This document shows, one piece after another, positions 1 through 7,212 of a stretch of 29,290 nt of DNA (its first letter is position 1; the number at the start of each line of letters is the position of its first letter). The stretch lies in assembly GCA_031423635.1 (NCBI GenBank), contig JANPFX010000076.1:1-29290 (forward strand). Direction: 5' to 3'. Position numbers and translations under genes: made by a program. This DNA comes from JANLQX01 sp031423635 (lineage in GTDB: Bacteria > Actinomycetota > Acidimicrobiia > Acidimicrobiales > JANYDT01). The notes beneath the pieces were generated by a model, which saw only the letters and a list, made by a program, of their open reading frames with translations, was not told the origin of the DNA and searched no databases.

Positions 1-621
1 TCGGACCAGTTCATCGATCGGATGCTCGGCGTAGGAAGCCACGATCTCGGTCTGCACATCGCAGCTCGGACAGATCTCCAGGTGCACCGATGCTGCGACG
101 AGTCGGTCGACAAGTGCCGGCTCCTCGATGCTCCGAACGCCGTGCCCGATTCGGGTCGGGTGGAGCAGGTCGAGGACCTCGCGGACGTTCTCCGGGCCGC
201 CTGACTCACCGGCATGAACCGTGAACGGCAAACCCTGCTCGCGGGCGTAGGAGAAGGCGGAGAGCTGGGCATCGAGCGGAAAGGCGATCTCGTCACCGGC
301 CAGATCGAACGTGACTTCGGTCTGGAGGAGGCCGACCTGTCGGAGGGCTCGGCGCAGGAACTCCGACAGGCTCCCGACCTGCGGCGGGGCCTGGAACTCT
401 TCGAGGTACCGCTCGTGCGTGAGACCGGCCTCGAGTTGGCTGGCCACGACATAGCTGACTGATGTGTCGAGATGAAGGTGGAGCTCGACCTTCGGCAACG
501 CCCGCCACCGGTCGAGTTCGTCGGGAGGTGCACTGGCGTTCGAACTCGTCACCGTCTCAGTCTGCCTACCGACGCGTGGTCGTGGTTCCGCACCTTTCCC
601 TTGTCTATCGGTCGTCATCAT
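1..621 (-). CDS. Adenosine deaminase family protein, internally shortened (C-terminus beyond window)
   Basis: The protein resembles adenosine deaminase, the metal-dependent enzyme of purine salvage that converts adenosine to inosine. Visible family motifs are LPKVELHLHLD (the first metal-binding His pair, near residue 46), DLAGDE, GLPFTVHAGE (metal His and catalytic Glu region) and IGHGVRSIEEPALV. The CPSCDVQT segment follows, and the frame is still open at base 1. In normal family members about 100 residues separate the FL..F region from DLAGDE. Here LSEFLRRALRQVGLLQTEV runs almost directly into TFDLAGDE, so part of the TIM barrel appears to be missing without loss of frame. Two adjacent ATG codons (621 and 618) lie inside the end of the upstream DUF2087 gene, so the pair is probably co-transcribed. 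The family assignment is firm; whether the shortened enzyme works is doubtful. Confidence 0.8.
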   Translation of the reverse strand, partial: MMTTDRQGKGAEPRPRVGRQTETVTSSNASAPPDELDRWRALPKVELHLHLDTSVSYVVASQLEAGLTHERYLEEFQAPPQVGSLSEFLRRALRQVGLLQTEVTFDLAGDEIAFPLDAQLSAFSYAREQGLPFTVHAGESGGPENVREVLDLLHPTRIGHGVRSIEEPALVDRLVAASVHLEICPSCDVQTEIVASYAEHPIDELVR

Positions 622-1012
622 CGATGTCGAACGTGCCACCGGTGCGCCAGTAGAAGCCGTCTCGACGATCGAGGAAGTCCTCATCGACGAGGTACCGGCG
701 AAGCGCCGCCCAGTCCGAGTTGAACTGACCGAGGAGGAGATTGACGCGCCCCTCGGAGTAGAGCTGGCCGGGCAGGAAACGCTGGGAGAGGAGGTCGAGC
801 AGGACGAGGCGCTTCGCGCGCTGCATCGGAATCTGCGTGAGGGCTCCGTGTTCATCGAAGAAGGGACGCATCGTGGCGAGGTGTTCGGCGTCGAGTCCGA
901 GTTCGACCAACGCGGCGTCGATCCGGTCTCGACGCGCTGCAGCCGCCTGACGGCGTTCGTCGTGTTCGGCGGGCGTCAGCCGATGGCGGGAGGAGTCGGC
1001 CATTGACGCCAA
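605..1012 (-). CDS. DUF2087 domain protein
   Basis: A protein of 135 residues. Its second half matches the DUF2087 pattern as I know it: KRLVLLDLLSQRFLPGQLYSE, then a helix with LLGQFNSDWAALRRYLVDEDFLDR and a closing GFYWRTGG. This looks like a winged-helix-type domain often found alone or behind HTH regulators, which suggests nucleic-acid binding, but no biochemical function is established. The N-terminal 50 residues are charged and helical (HDERRQAAAARRDRIDAAL). The tail is very acidic (FDIDDDDR). Its last 17 nt overlap the start of the adenosine deaminase-like gene, indicating an operon. It lies 83 bp downstream of dnaB on the same strand. Confidence 0.75.
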   Translation of the reverse strand: MASMADSSRHRLTPAEHDERRQAAAARRDRIDAALVELGLDAEHLATMRPFFDEHGALTQIPMQRAKRLVLLDLLSQRFLPGQLYSEGRVNLLLGQFNSDWAALRRYLVDEDFLDRRDGFYWRTGGTFDIDDDDR

Positions 1013-1095
1013 TCTTCGCGTCGATCCCGTGAGGACAGCATCGGATTCCCTCGGCGCTCCTGGATCGGTGTTGTCGCGAATCGTGCGGTAAAGCG

Positions 1096-2478
1096 CTAGA
1101 TCCCCTTCGCCATGTTGGCGAACTTCGTGTAGTGGTCGAGGAAGGCCAGGCGTGAGGTGCCGACCGGCCCGGCGCGGTGCTTGCCGATGATGACTTCGGC
1201 GGTGCCGCGGTCGGGGCTCTCGGAGTTGTAGATCTCGTCGCGATACAAGAACATCACCACGTCGGCGTCCTGCTCGAGGGCGCCGGACTCGCGAAGGTCA
1301 GAGAGCATCGGACGCTTGTCGGCCCGCTGCTCCAACGCTCGGGAAAGCTGGGAGAGGGCGACCACAGGGACTTCGAGCTCACGGGCCAGGATCTTGAGAC
1401 CGCGGCTTATCTCGGAGATCTCCACCTGACGGTTCTCGACGCTGGCCTTGCCGCCGGTCATGAGCTGGAGGTAGTCGATCACGATCAGACCGAGATCGCC
1501 GAGCTTGGCCTTGAGCCGCCGGGCCTTGCCGCGGATCTCCATGACGGTGAGGTGGGGGTTGTCATCGATGTAGAGCGGCGCCTCGGCCAGCCGGCCGACC
1601 GCGGCGGTGATCTTCGGCCAGTCTTCGGCATGGAGGCGGCCGTTGCGCATCCGACTCGAATCAACCTTGGCTTCCGCGCACAGCAGACGCTGCGTGAGCT
1701 CCAAATGGCTCATTTCCAAGGAGAAGAACAGCACCGGGCGGTTCTCGACCAGCGCGGCGTGGCCGGCCATGCCGAGTGCGAACGCCGACTTGCCCATGGC
1801 CGGTCGGGCCCCGACGATGTAGAGCGCGTTCGGTTGGAGTCCGTTGAGCTTCTCGTCGAGGTCGAGGTAGCCCGAGGGAACGCCGGTGATGGACTCGCCC
1901 CGGTCGTAGAGCATCTCCAGGCGGTCGAGGTTCTGGCCGAGCAGGTCGCGGATCGGCGCCATGGTGTCGGTCGTGCGGCGCTGGGCGACGGTGAAGATCC
2001 GCGACTCGGCGCGGTCGATCATCGCCGTGACATCGTCGGGCAGGCTGTAGGCCTCGTCGGCGATCTCGCCGGCCACGCCGATCACGCGACGCAGCAGCGA
2101 GTGTTCCTCGATGATGCGGGCGTAGTACGCCGCGTTCGTGGCTGTTGGCGTGCCGGCTTGGAGGTTGACGAGCGCCACGGAACCCCCGATCATCTCGTAG
2201 AGCCCCGAGCGGCGCAGTTCGTCGGCGACGGTAACCGGATCGGCGGGCTCACCGGCGGCGTAGAGGTTGAGGATCGCTTCGTAGATGTGTCCGTGGGCCG
2301 GCCGGTAGAAGTCATCGGACGTGACGATCTCCGCTGCCGCGGCGATAGCCTCCCGGCTGAGGAGCATCGCACCGAGAACCGATTCCTCGGCTTCGAGGTT
2401 GTGGGGTTGGAGACGGACGGCTCCAACGGGTCCCGGCGACGGGGTACGTCGACGGGCGTCGTCTAATGCGATGGCCAT
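1096..2478 (-). CDS. dnaB: Replicative DNA helicase DnaB
   Basis: Hexameric 5'-3' helicase that unwinds the replication fork. The N-terminal DnaB domain starts at LQPHNLEAEESVLGAMLLS. The RecA-like ATPase domain carries Walker A (GARPAMGKSAFALG), the FFSLEMS motif H1a, Walker B (LIVIDYLQLM) and the DnaB-typical LSDLRESGALEQDADVVMFLYRDE. With the ATG at 2478 the protein has 460 residues, normal for the family and without an intein. An in-frame TTG at 2541 would add 21 residues (MPTERRVTP...) that look non-homologous, so I prefer 2478, although neither start has a convincing Shine-Dalgarno site. The upstream gap holds a cluster of DnaA-box-like sequences, suggesting possible DnaA-linked control. 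rpsR and rplI, common dnaB neighbours, are not in view. Confidence 0.96.
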   Translation of the reverse strand: MAIALDDARRRTPSPGPVGAVRLQPHNLEAEESVLGAMLLSREAIAAAAEIVTSDDFYRPAHGHIYEAILNLYAAGEPADPVTVADELRRSGLYEMIGGSVALVNLQAGTPTATNAAYYARIIEEHSLLRRVIGVAGEIADEAYSLPDDVTAMIDRAESRIFTVAQRRTTDTMAPIRDLLGQNLDRLEMLYDRGESITGVPSGYLDLDEKLNGLQPNALYIVGARPAMGKSAFALGMAGHAALVENRPVLFFSLEMSHLELTQRLLCAEAKVDSSRMRNGRLHAEDWPKITAAVGRLAEAPLYIDDNPHLTVMEIRGKARRLKAKLGDLGLIVIDYLQLMTGGKASVENRQVEISEISRGLKILARELEVPVVALSQLSRALEQRADKRPMLSDLRESGALEQDADVVMFLYRDEIYNSESPDRGTAEVIIGKHRAGPVGTSRLAFLDHYTKFANMAKGI

Positions 2479-2583
2479 GGTTGCGGTCGGATCAGTTCGG
2501 CGAGTCGGGATGAACGGGGTGACGCGCCGCTCCGTCGGCAATCGCAGTCTGTTGGTGGGGGTACGAGTGTGGTTGGTCGATGC

Positions 2584-2688
2584 TGTGGGTAACGAGGGGG
2601 TAAACGGAGGGGAAAGGGGTGGGGATGACCATCGGAGAACCTCGACGAACCGTGGACAACGCTGTGGACAACCTCGGAGTTCTCCACA
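2584..2688. promoter_or_regulatory. Cluster of DnaA-box-like 9-mers upstream of dnaB
   Basis: Four 9-mers resemble the actinobacterial DnaA box TTGTCCACA. They are TTACCCACA (minus, 2584-2592), TTGTCCACG (minus, 2651-2659), TTGTCCACA (minus, 2663-2671, perfect) and TTCTCCACA (plus, 2680-2688). Three fall within 38 bp. The gap lies between divergent dnaB and the acetyltransferase gene. No AT-rich unwinding element is visible, so a regulatory or DnaA-titrating site is more likely than an origin. Confidence 0.55.
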
Positions 2689-2733
2689 ACCGCCAGTATG
2701 CGGAGGGGGTGAGACAGTTCTGCGGCAGGCTGT

Positions 2734-2775
2734 CGAATCGCCGCGGTACGTTGCCGAATCGCCGCGGTACGTTGC
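2734..2775 (+). repeat. 21-bp perfect tandem repeat with duplicated -10 element
   Basis: Two perfect head-to-tail 21-bp units, 2734-2754 and 2755-2775, share CGAATCGCCGCGG followed by TACGTTGC. Each contains TACGTT, a fit to the actinobacterial -10 pattern TANNNT. The second (2768-2773) ends 7 nt before the GTG at 2781, as expected for a leaderless transcript of the acetyltransferase gene. Each unit also holds a CCGCGG palindrome that could be an operator half. Confidence 0.6.
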
Positions 2776-2780
2776 TTTGC

Positions 2781-3362
2781 GTGCAGGAGCACGAGCTCAC
2801 CTCTGACGCAGGCGCCTCGCTCCGGAGGTATCTCGCGCACACCGGCGAGATCGACCCCGCCCTGCTCCGTGCATGCCGAGGCCTGCTCGAGGTCGCGTTC
2901 GAAGGTGACCTGACGGAGGCCGACTGGGAACATGCTCTCGGCGGCATGCACTCGATCATCACCGATGGCGACGTCGTGATCGGGCATGCCTCGGTCGTTC
3001 AGCGTCGGATGCTGCACCGTTCCGTCGCGTGGCGAGCGGGGTATGTGGAAGGGGTGGGAGTCCACCCGCACTGGCAGCGGCAAGGCGTGGGGAGGCTCCT
3101 GATGGCTCCGCTCCACGAGATCATGGCCAACACCTACGACCTCGGTGCCCTCAGCGCGTCCGACGCGGCACGCTGTCTGTACGACCGCCTCGGCTGGCAG
3201 CGCTGGCTCGGCCCCACCTCGGCAATGACCCCTGGCGGAATTGTCGCGACTCCCGAGGAGGACGACGGGATCTACGTCTATCCGTGCTCCCCGCCCTTCC
3301 TCGAACACGTCGACCGATCCGCGTCGCTGTGTTGCGACTGGCGTGACGGCGACGTCTGGTGA
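2781..3362 (+). CDS. Aminoglycoside 2'-N-acetyltransferase family protein (AAC(2')-like, GNAT)
   Basis: A GNAT acetyltransferase resembling the chromosomal AAC(2') enzymes of mycobacteria, which transfer acetyl from acetyl-CoA to the 2'-amino group of aminoglycosides. Shared features are DLTEADWEHALGGMH, ASVVQRRM, AGYVEGVGVHPHWQRQGVGRLL (acetyl-CoA loop, Q-x-x-G-x-G type), YDLGALSASDAA, RLGWQRWLGPTSAMTP and the C-terminal CDWRDGDVW. With the GTG at 2781 the length is 193 residues, close to the family's roughly 180-195. The frame stays open upstream to 2619, but that stretch encodes the tandem repeat and DnaA-box DNA rather than homologous protein, so GTG 2781 is chosen. There is no Shine-Dalgarno site, and a -10 sequence at 2768 fits a leaderless mRNA. 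Chromosomal members may have non-resistance roles, so actual drug resistance is uncertain. Confidence 0.88.
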   Translation: MQEHELTSDAGASLRRYLAHTGEIDPALLRACRGLLEVAFEGDLTEADWEHALGGMHSIITDGDVVIGHASVVQRRMLHRSVAWRAGYVEGVGVHPHWQRQGVGRLLMAPLHEIMANTYDLGALSASDAARCLYDRLGWQRWLGPTSAMTPGGIVATPEEDDGIYVYPCSPPFLEHVDRSASLCCDWRDGDVW

Positions 3363-3374
3363 GGTCGAGCCACC

Positions 3375-4165
3375 TCAGACGGGCGCGGCCCGCTCTTCCA
3401 TGCGCACGATGGCGGCAACAAGACCGAGGCAGAGAGGCGAGTAGATCACAAGGTTGAGCACTCGAAACGACGCCGTCGTCCGCGGTATCCCCAGAACGCT
3501 GGCGACGATGCCACCCGTGCCGCGTAGACCGAGCACGAACGCGACCCCGAGCACGCCGGGGCGCGTCAGGACACTGGGGGCGCGCCGACCCAACGGGGTC
3601 AACGGGCCGGCGCGGGCGATGACGAGGGACGAAGCGATGCCGAGGAGGGCGGCCACGGTCGCCGATGCCTCAGCGGACGGGAAGGTGTTCGTTCCGACGA
3701 CGGTGCGGCCAACGACTCCTCGTCGGGTGACGGAAACGTCGATCCGAGCGCCCAGGCCAGGTGCAACGCACCGATGCCACCGAGCGCGGCGGCAGCGATG
3801 GTGCCTGTCCGCGCACCCGTGCGGTCCGGGCGCGACGGCATGAACATCCTCAGGAGCTGGCGAACGTAGGTCGAGTGTCGCTGCTTGTGGACCGGACCGT
3901 CGGCCAGCGCGGCCTCGGCGCCGTCGAACGCGTCTTCGATGAGCGCGTCGTGGAGCCAGCGCACAACCAGTGGAGCCAGCGCACAACCAACGGCCAGGCG
4001 ACGCGCATCATGCCGGTGGTCGTGGCATCAATGATGTGGCGAACCCTGGTGCCGGAGCCGACCGGGACAATCTCGAATCGGTGCACTCCGTCGAGGCCCG
4101 TCGGCGGCTCGAACTGGAAGAGCACGGACTGACCCGGTTCGATGCGCTCGGTGCACGTTCGTCAT
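3375..4165 (-). pseudogene. SRPBCC/DUF3995-type membrane protein gene broken by three frameshifts
   Basis: Reading the minus strand, an ATG at 4165 with a good GGAGG site 5 nt upstream starts MTNVH. After a one-base shift the frame continues ERIEPGQSVLFQFEPPTG and then a SRPBCC-like segment to WPLVVRWLH (4125-3990). A 20-bp tandem duplication at 3950-3989 then changes frame. Removing one unit joins WPLVVRWLH to DALIEDAFDGAEAAL exactly in frame. The protein continues into GGIGALHLAWALGSTFPSPDE, the beginning of a DUF3995-like membrane domain. A further one-base shift near 3718 leads to VVGRTVVG, three hydrophobic segments and the family-like VIYSPLCLGL, ending at 3375. The intact product would be a cyclase-fold domain fused to a four-helix membrane domain. 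Three disruptions suggest a decayed gene; read or assembly errors are the alternative. Confidence 0.72.
3950..3989. repeat. 20-bp tandem duplication causing a frameshift
   Basis: GTGGAGCCAGCGCACAACCA occurs twice in direct succession (3950-3969 and 3970-3989). Twenty is not a multiple of three. Deleting one unit restores a continuous minus-strand reading frame across the broken SRPBCC/DUF3995 gene. Confidence 0.9.
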
Positions 4166-4362
4166 CGCACCCTCCATACTGCTCTGGTACCTTCGGATGC
4201 GTTGGCTGTGAGGCAGCATCCTCGTTCGCCGCTCAAACGGTTCGCTCGCCGGCAACGGCGTTCTCGGAGATCGTGAGGGCCGCGATGCACTGGCACAGCG
4301 ACCACACCGTTTCGTAGTCGGTGTCCGTCCACTTCAGCCGAGCCGCGACCCCGAGGATCTCC

Positions 4363-5181
4363 ATGCACGAGCCGTCACCCGCCACCGTCCGATGCGTCGG
4401 GCTCGGCCGAACCTACGCTGTGCGCCGAGGAGATCCGGTCCACGCCCTCGACGCCATCGATCTCACGTTGGAGCCGCAGACGATCACCGTGCTGATCGGC
4501 CCATCCGGTTGCGGGAAGTCGACGCTCCTGCGCCTCATCGGCGGACTCGACACACCGACGACGGGTGAGATTCGCATCGGGAACCGTACGGCCGACGAAG
4601 CCAGGCGGGCCAAGCAGTTCGGCTTCGTCCCGCAGGCCCCGACGCTCCTCACGTGGCGGTCGGTGCGGGACAACGTGCGCCTGCTCACCGAAGTGAACGT
4701 GAAGGCCTCGGGCAAGCCGCAGAGCAGCGACACCGAGGTCGAGGCGATGCTCGCTGCAGTTGGCCTGCGAGGCTTCGAATCTGCTCGCCCGTCGACCCTT
4801 TCTGGCGGGATGGCCCAGCGGGTCGCGCTTGCCCGCGCATTCGTCCTCGGTGCCGATGTCCTCCTGCTCGATGAGCCGTTCGCCGCTTTGGACGAGCTCA
4901 CCCGCGCCGAGATGCGCCGACTCCTGTGTGAACTGTGGACCGCTCATCGGTCCACTGTTGTGTTCAGTACCCACGACCTCAACGAGGCCGTCCTGCTCGC
5001 CGACCGGGTGATCGTGTTGTCGGGTCGGCCCGGTCGAATAATCGCCGACATCCCCGTTGGACTTCCGCGGCCGACCCCCGACGGGCTCGAGGACACGCCG
5101 GCCTTCGGTGACGCATTGCGTGAAGTTCGTGCTGCTCTCCGCTTCGCACAGCAGCAGACCGCGATCGGACGGGCGTCGTGA
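4363..5181 (+). CDS. ABC importer ATP-binding protein (nitrate/sulfonate/THI5 class)
   Basis: The energising ATPase of an importer of the SsuB/TauB/ThiZ class. The 272-residue product shows Walker A (IGPSGCGKSTLL), Q-loop (FGFVPQAPTLLTW), the ABC signature LSGGMAQRVALARA, Walker B (VLLLDEPFAALDE) and the switch His in FSTHDLNEAVLLADRV. The ATG at 4363 is chosen because GAGGA lies 6 nt upstream and the homology begins soon after. An upstream in-frame GTG at 4321 lacks such a site. The stop overlaps the GTG of the permease gene by 4 nt (GTGA), so translation is likely coupled. Genes 4363-7204 form a complete ATPase-permease-binding protein operon. The substrate cannot be read from the ATPase. 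Confidence 0.9.
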   Translation: MHEPSPATVRCVGLGRTYAVRRGDPVHALDAIDLTLEPQTITVLIGPSGCGKSTLLRLIGGLDTPTTGEIRIGNRTADEARRAKQFGFVPQAPTLLTWRSVRDNVRLLTEVNVKASGKPQSSDTEVEAMLAAVGLRGFESARPSTLSGGMAQRVALARAFVLGADVLLLDEPFAALDELTRAEMRRLLCELWTAHRSTVVFSTHDLNEAVLLADRVIVLSGRPGRIIADIPVGLPRPTPDGLEDTPAFGDALREVRAALRFAQQQTAIGRAS

Positions 5182-5969
5182 AGCGCTACCTCTCGCTCGC
5201 CCCGTTCGTCGGCATCGCGGTGTTCCTCGGTGTCTGGGAGTTGTTCGTCCGGATCTTCGACATCGAGTCGTACAAACTGCCGCGCCCGTCGGACGTTGTT
5301 CGCGACATCGTCACGAACCGATCGGCCTACTGGTACGACGCGTGGCCGACCATCGCGGTTTCGGTCGCGGGGTTCGCGCTGGCGTTGGTCGTTGCCTTCG
5401 CCGTCGCATCGATATGCGCGCATTCGGCCTTCGTGGAGCGAGCGGTCTCGGCGGTCGCCATCGTGGTGCTCGTCACGCCGCTGTTCGCCTACGGAGCGGC
5501 GATCGTGCTGTGGGTCGGCTTCGGGTACCGACCGATCGTGTTGATGGTCGCCATCGTTTGCTTCCCGCCGCTGCTGTTCAACGCGGTCTCAGGGCTTCGC
5601 GACATCGACCCGCTTGCCCACGAGCTCCTCCGCAGCGTGCACGCGTCGCGGTGGGAGATCTACCGGCGCCTCCGGGTCCCAAACGCCGTGCCATCGCTCA
5701 TCGCAGGTGCCAAGGTGTCGGCCGGGCTCTCGCTTGTGGGAGCGGTGATCGGCGAGCCATGGGCGTTCCTCGATCGTGGTCTCGGCGTGCTTATTCGCAA
5801 AGCGGCTGCTGCTGGTACGGTGGGCGGACCCCTGCTGTGGGGCAGCATCTTCGTGCTCGGTTTGATCGGTTCGTTCGCCTACCTGGCGATCTCGGGAATC
5901 GAAAGGATCGCGCTGCACTGGCACAGCGCATCGTCGGCTTCGGCCGGCGTTTCGTCATCACCCCGCTAG
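5178..5969 (+). CDS. ABC importer permease (SsuC/TauC/ThiX type)
   Basis: Inner-membrane permease of the binding-protein-dependent type, 263 residues, probably six helices. The first helix is LSLAPFVGIAVFLGVWELFV. The conserved cytoplasmic EAA-like loop that contacts the ATPase reads HELLRSVHASRWEIYRRLRVP, followed by the usual NAVPSLIAGAKVSAGLSLVGAVIGE. GTG at 5178 overlaps the ATPase stop by 4 nt, and the binding-protein gene follows after 32 nt. Family members import sulfonates, taurine, nitrate or thiamine pyrimidine precursors. Nothing in this protein separates these options. Confidence 0.9.
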   Translation: MKRYLSLAPFVGIAVFLGVWELFVRIFDIESYKLPRPSDVVRDIVTNRSAYWYDAWPTIAVSVAGFALALVVAFAVASICAHSAFVERAVSAVAIVVLVTPLFAYGAAIVLWVGFGYRPIVLMVAIVCFPPLLFNAVSGLRDIDPLAHELLRSVHASRWEIYRRLRVPNAVPSLIAGAKVSAGLSLVGAVIGEPWAFLDRGLGVLIRKAAAAGTVGGPLLWGSIFVLGLIGSFAYLAISGIERIALHWHSASSASAGVSSSPR

Positions 5970-6001
5970 TCATCGCCTTTCATTCCCTCGAGGAGAACAC
6001 C

Positions 6002-7204
6002 GTGTTGTTTCGTCGTCCCGCTCGTTCGTTCGTCGCGCTCGGCCTTGTTGCCGCGCTGGCACTCTCGCTGACCCCTGCCGACGCCGCAACCAAGAAGGCC
6101 ACCAGGGCGAAGGTCACCAAGACCACCAAGGCCCCGGTCTCCACGGCAGCGCCGAGCACCGCCGCACCCGCGCCCGCTCTGACGAATGCCGTAACTGTTG
6201 ACGGCATCACCCCCGATCGATGTGCTGCCAACAAGAAGGCCGGCAAGATCACCTATCTCTCGGGCTTCGACTACGCCGCCACCGCGTCGATCGTGGAGAT
6301 GATCGTCGCCGACGCCAAGGGCTACTTCGCCAAGATGTGCCTCGACGTCGACGTGAAGGCGAGCTTCTCCACGGCGAACTACGCGTTAGTGGCCGACAAC
6401 AAGGCGCAGTTCTCGTCGGCCGGTTCCTACATCGAGTTGCTCAAGAGCACACCCAAGGACGGTTCGTTGGTGATGGCCTATGACCTCGGCAAGACGGCCA
6501 TCGAAGGGCTGATGGTCCGCGACGACGTCATCAAGGGATTGCGTGACCTCCGGGGCAAGACGATCGGTATGAAGGGCGACATCCCACCGTCGATCGTGGC
6601 CATGCTCAACAAGGTCGGACTCAAGCGAGGTATCGACTACAAGGACAAGCTCGTCGAGGGCTTCAACCCGATCGCCCACTTCCAATTGCCGATCGACGCG
6701 TTGCCCGGGTACAAGTCGAACGAACCGGGACAGCTTGACCGTGCCGGCTTCGCCTACAAGCTCTTCGACCCGACGGCCTATGACATCCCCGGTTCGTTTG
6801 GCATCATCTACACGAACGCGAAGTTCCTGAAGGAGAACCCGACCGCAGCGCAGGACTTCGTGCGTGCGGCGCTCAAGGGCTACGCCGACGCGGCTGCGGA
6901 CCCCGACGCGGCGGTCGACCTCGCGGTGAAGCGGATCAATGCCAACGGCAACCGCAACTTCCTGTCTCCCGACGGCGAGCGCTTCCGGTGGAAGATCGAG
7001 TCGAAGGTGGTTGCGACCTCCACGCCGGCGGGTACCGCCATCGGACTCATCATCCCGAAGATGCTCCAGGACCAGGTCGACGACTACGCCGACGCCGGTG
7101 TATTCGCGCCGACCCCCAAGCCCCAGATCGCCGGCTCGTACGACGAAACGTTGGTCAAGTCCGTCATCGGCCCCGACAACCAGGTGATCTGGCCCAAGAA
7201 GTAA
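6002..7204 (+). CDS. ABC importer periplasmic binding protein, NMT1/THI5-like
   Basis: Exported solute-binding protein of 400 residues. A Sec signal peptide (RRPARSFVALGLVAALALSL, then TPADA) is followed by a Lys/Thr/Ala/Pro-rich spacer of about 45 residues and then the NMT1/THI5-like domain. That domain starts at KITYLSGFDYAATASIVEMI and contains AKGYFAKMCLDVDV and DLRGKTIGMKGDIPPSIVAML. No lipobox Cys is visible, so anchoring is unclear; the spacer may cross a thick wall. GTG at 6002 is chosen for its AGGAG site (about 7 nt upstream) and the signal peptide. The frame is open further upstream but that stretch overlaps the permease gene. Binding proteins of this fold carry aliphatic sulfonates, nitrate or formylaminopyrimidines. 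No thiamine riboswitch is visible upstream, so I leave the substrate open. Repeat copy A starts 8 nt after the stop. Confidence 0.88.
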   Translation: MLFRRPARSFVALGLVAALALSLTPADAATKKATRAKVTKTTKAPVSTAAPSTAAPAPALTNAVTVDGITPDRCAANKKAGKITYLSGFDYAATASIVEMIVADAKGYFAKMCLDVDVKASFSTANYALVADNKAQFSSAGSYIELLKSTPKDGSLVMAYDLGKTAIEGLMVRDDVIKGLRDLRGKTIGMKGDIPPSIVAMLNKVGLKRGIDYKDKLVEGFNPIAHFQLPIDALPGYKSNEPGQLDRAGFAYKLFDPTAYDIPGSFGIIYTNAKFLKENPTAAQDFVRAALKGYADAAADPDAAVDLAVKRINANGNRNFLSPDGERFRWKIESKVVATSTPAGTAIGLIIPKMLQDQVDDYADAGVFAPTPKPQIAGSYDETLVKSVIGPDNQVIWPKK

Positions 7205-7212
7205 GCGCGTTG

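Noticed and set aside
1177..2466. A 429-codon plus-strand frame opposite dnaB (also similar long frames opposite EtfD-like, M23 and GH84 genes)
   Set aside because: They mirror the codon structure of clear genes on the other strand, have no family motifs and lack starts with ribosome-binding sites.
2584..2688. Chromosomal replication origin
   Set aside because: DnaA-box-like sites are present, but there is no AT-rich unwinding region and no dnaA or dnaN in the window.
4166..4362. TPP or other riboswitch upstream of the NMT1/THI5-type importer
   Set aside because: None of the conserved TPP-aptamer segments is seen. The region contains only the end of the broken gene and a ribosome-binding site.
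4233..4364. A 43-codon minus-strand frame (starts MEILGVAARLKWTDTDYETV)
   Set aside because: It begins inside the ribosome-binding region of the ABC ATPase gene and has no promoter, Shine-Dalgarno site or recognisable homology. It could be real, but support is too thin. The rest of 4166-4362 shows nothing else.
5057..6001. Open upstream extension of the ABC binding-protein frame
   Set aside because: It lies out of frame over the ATPase and permease genes and is Arg-rich nonsense. The signal peptide and AGGAG site place the true start at 6002.
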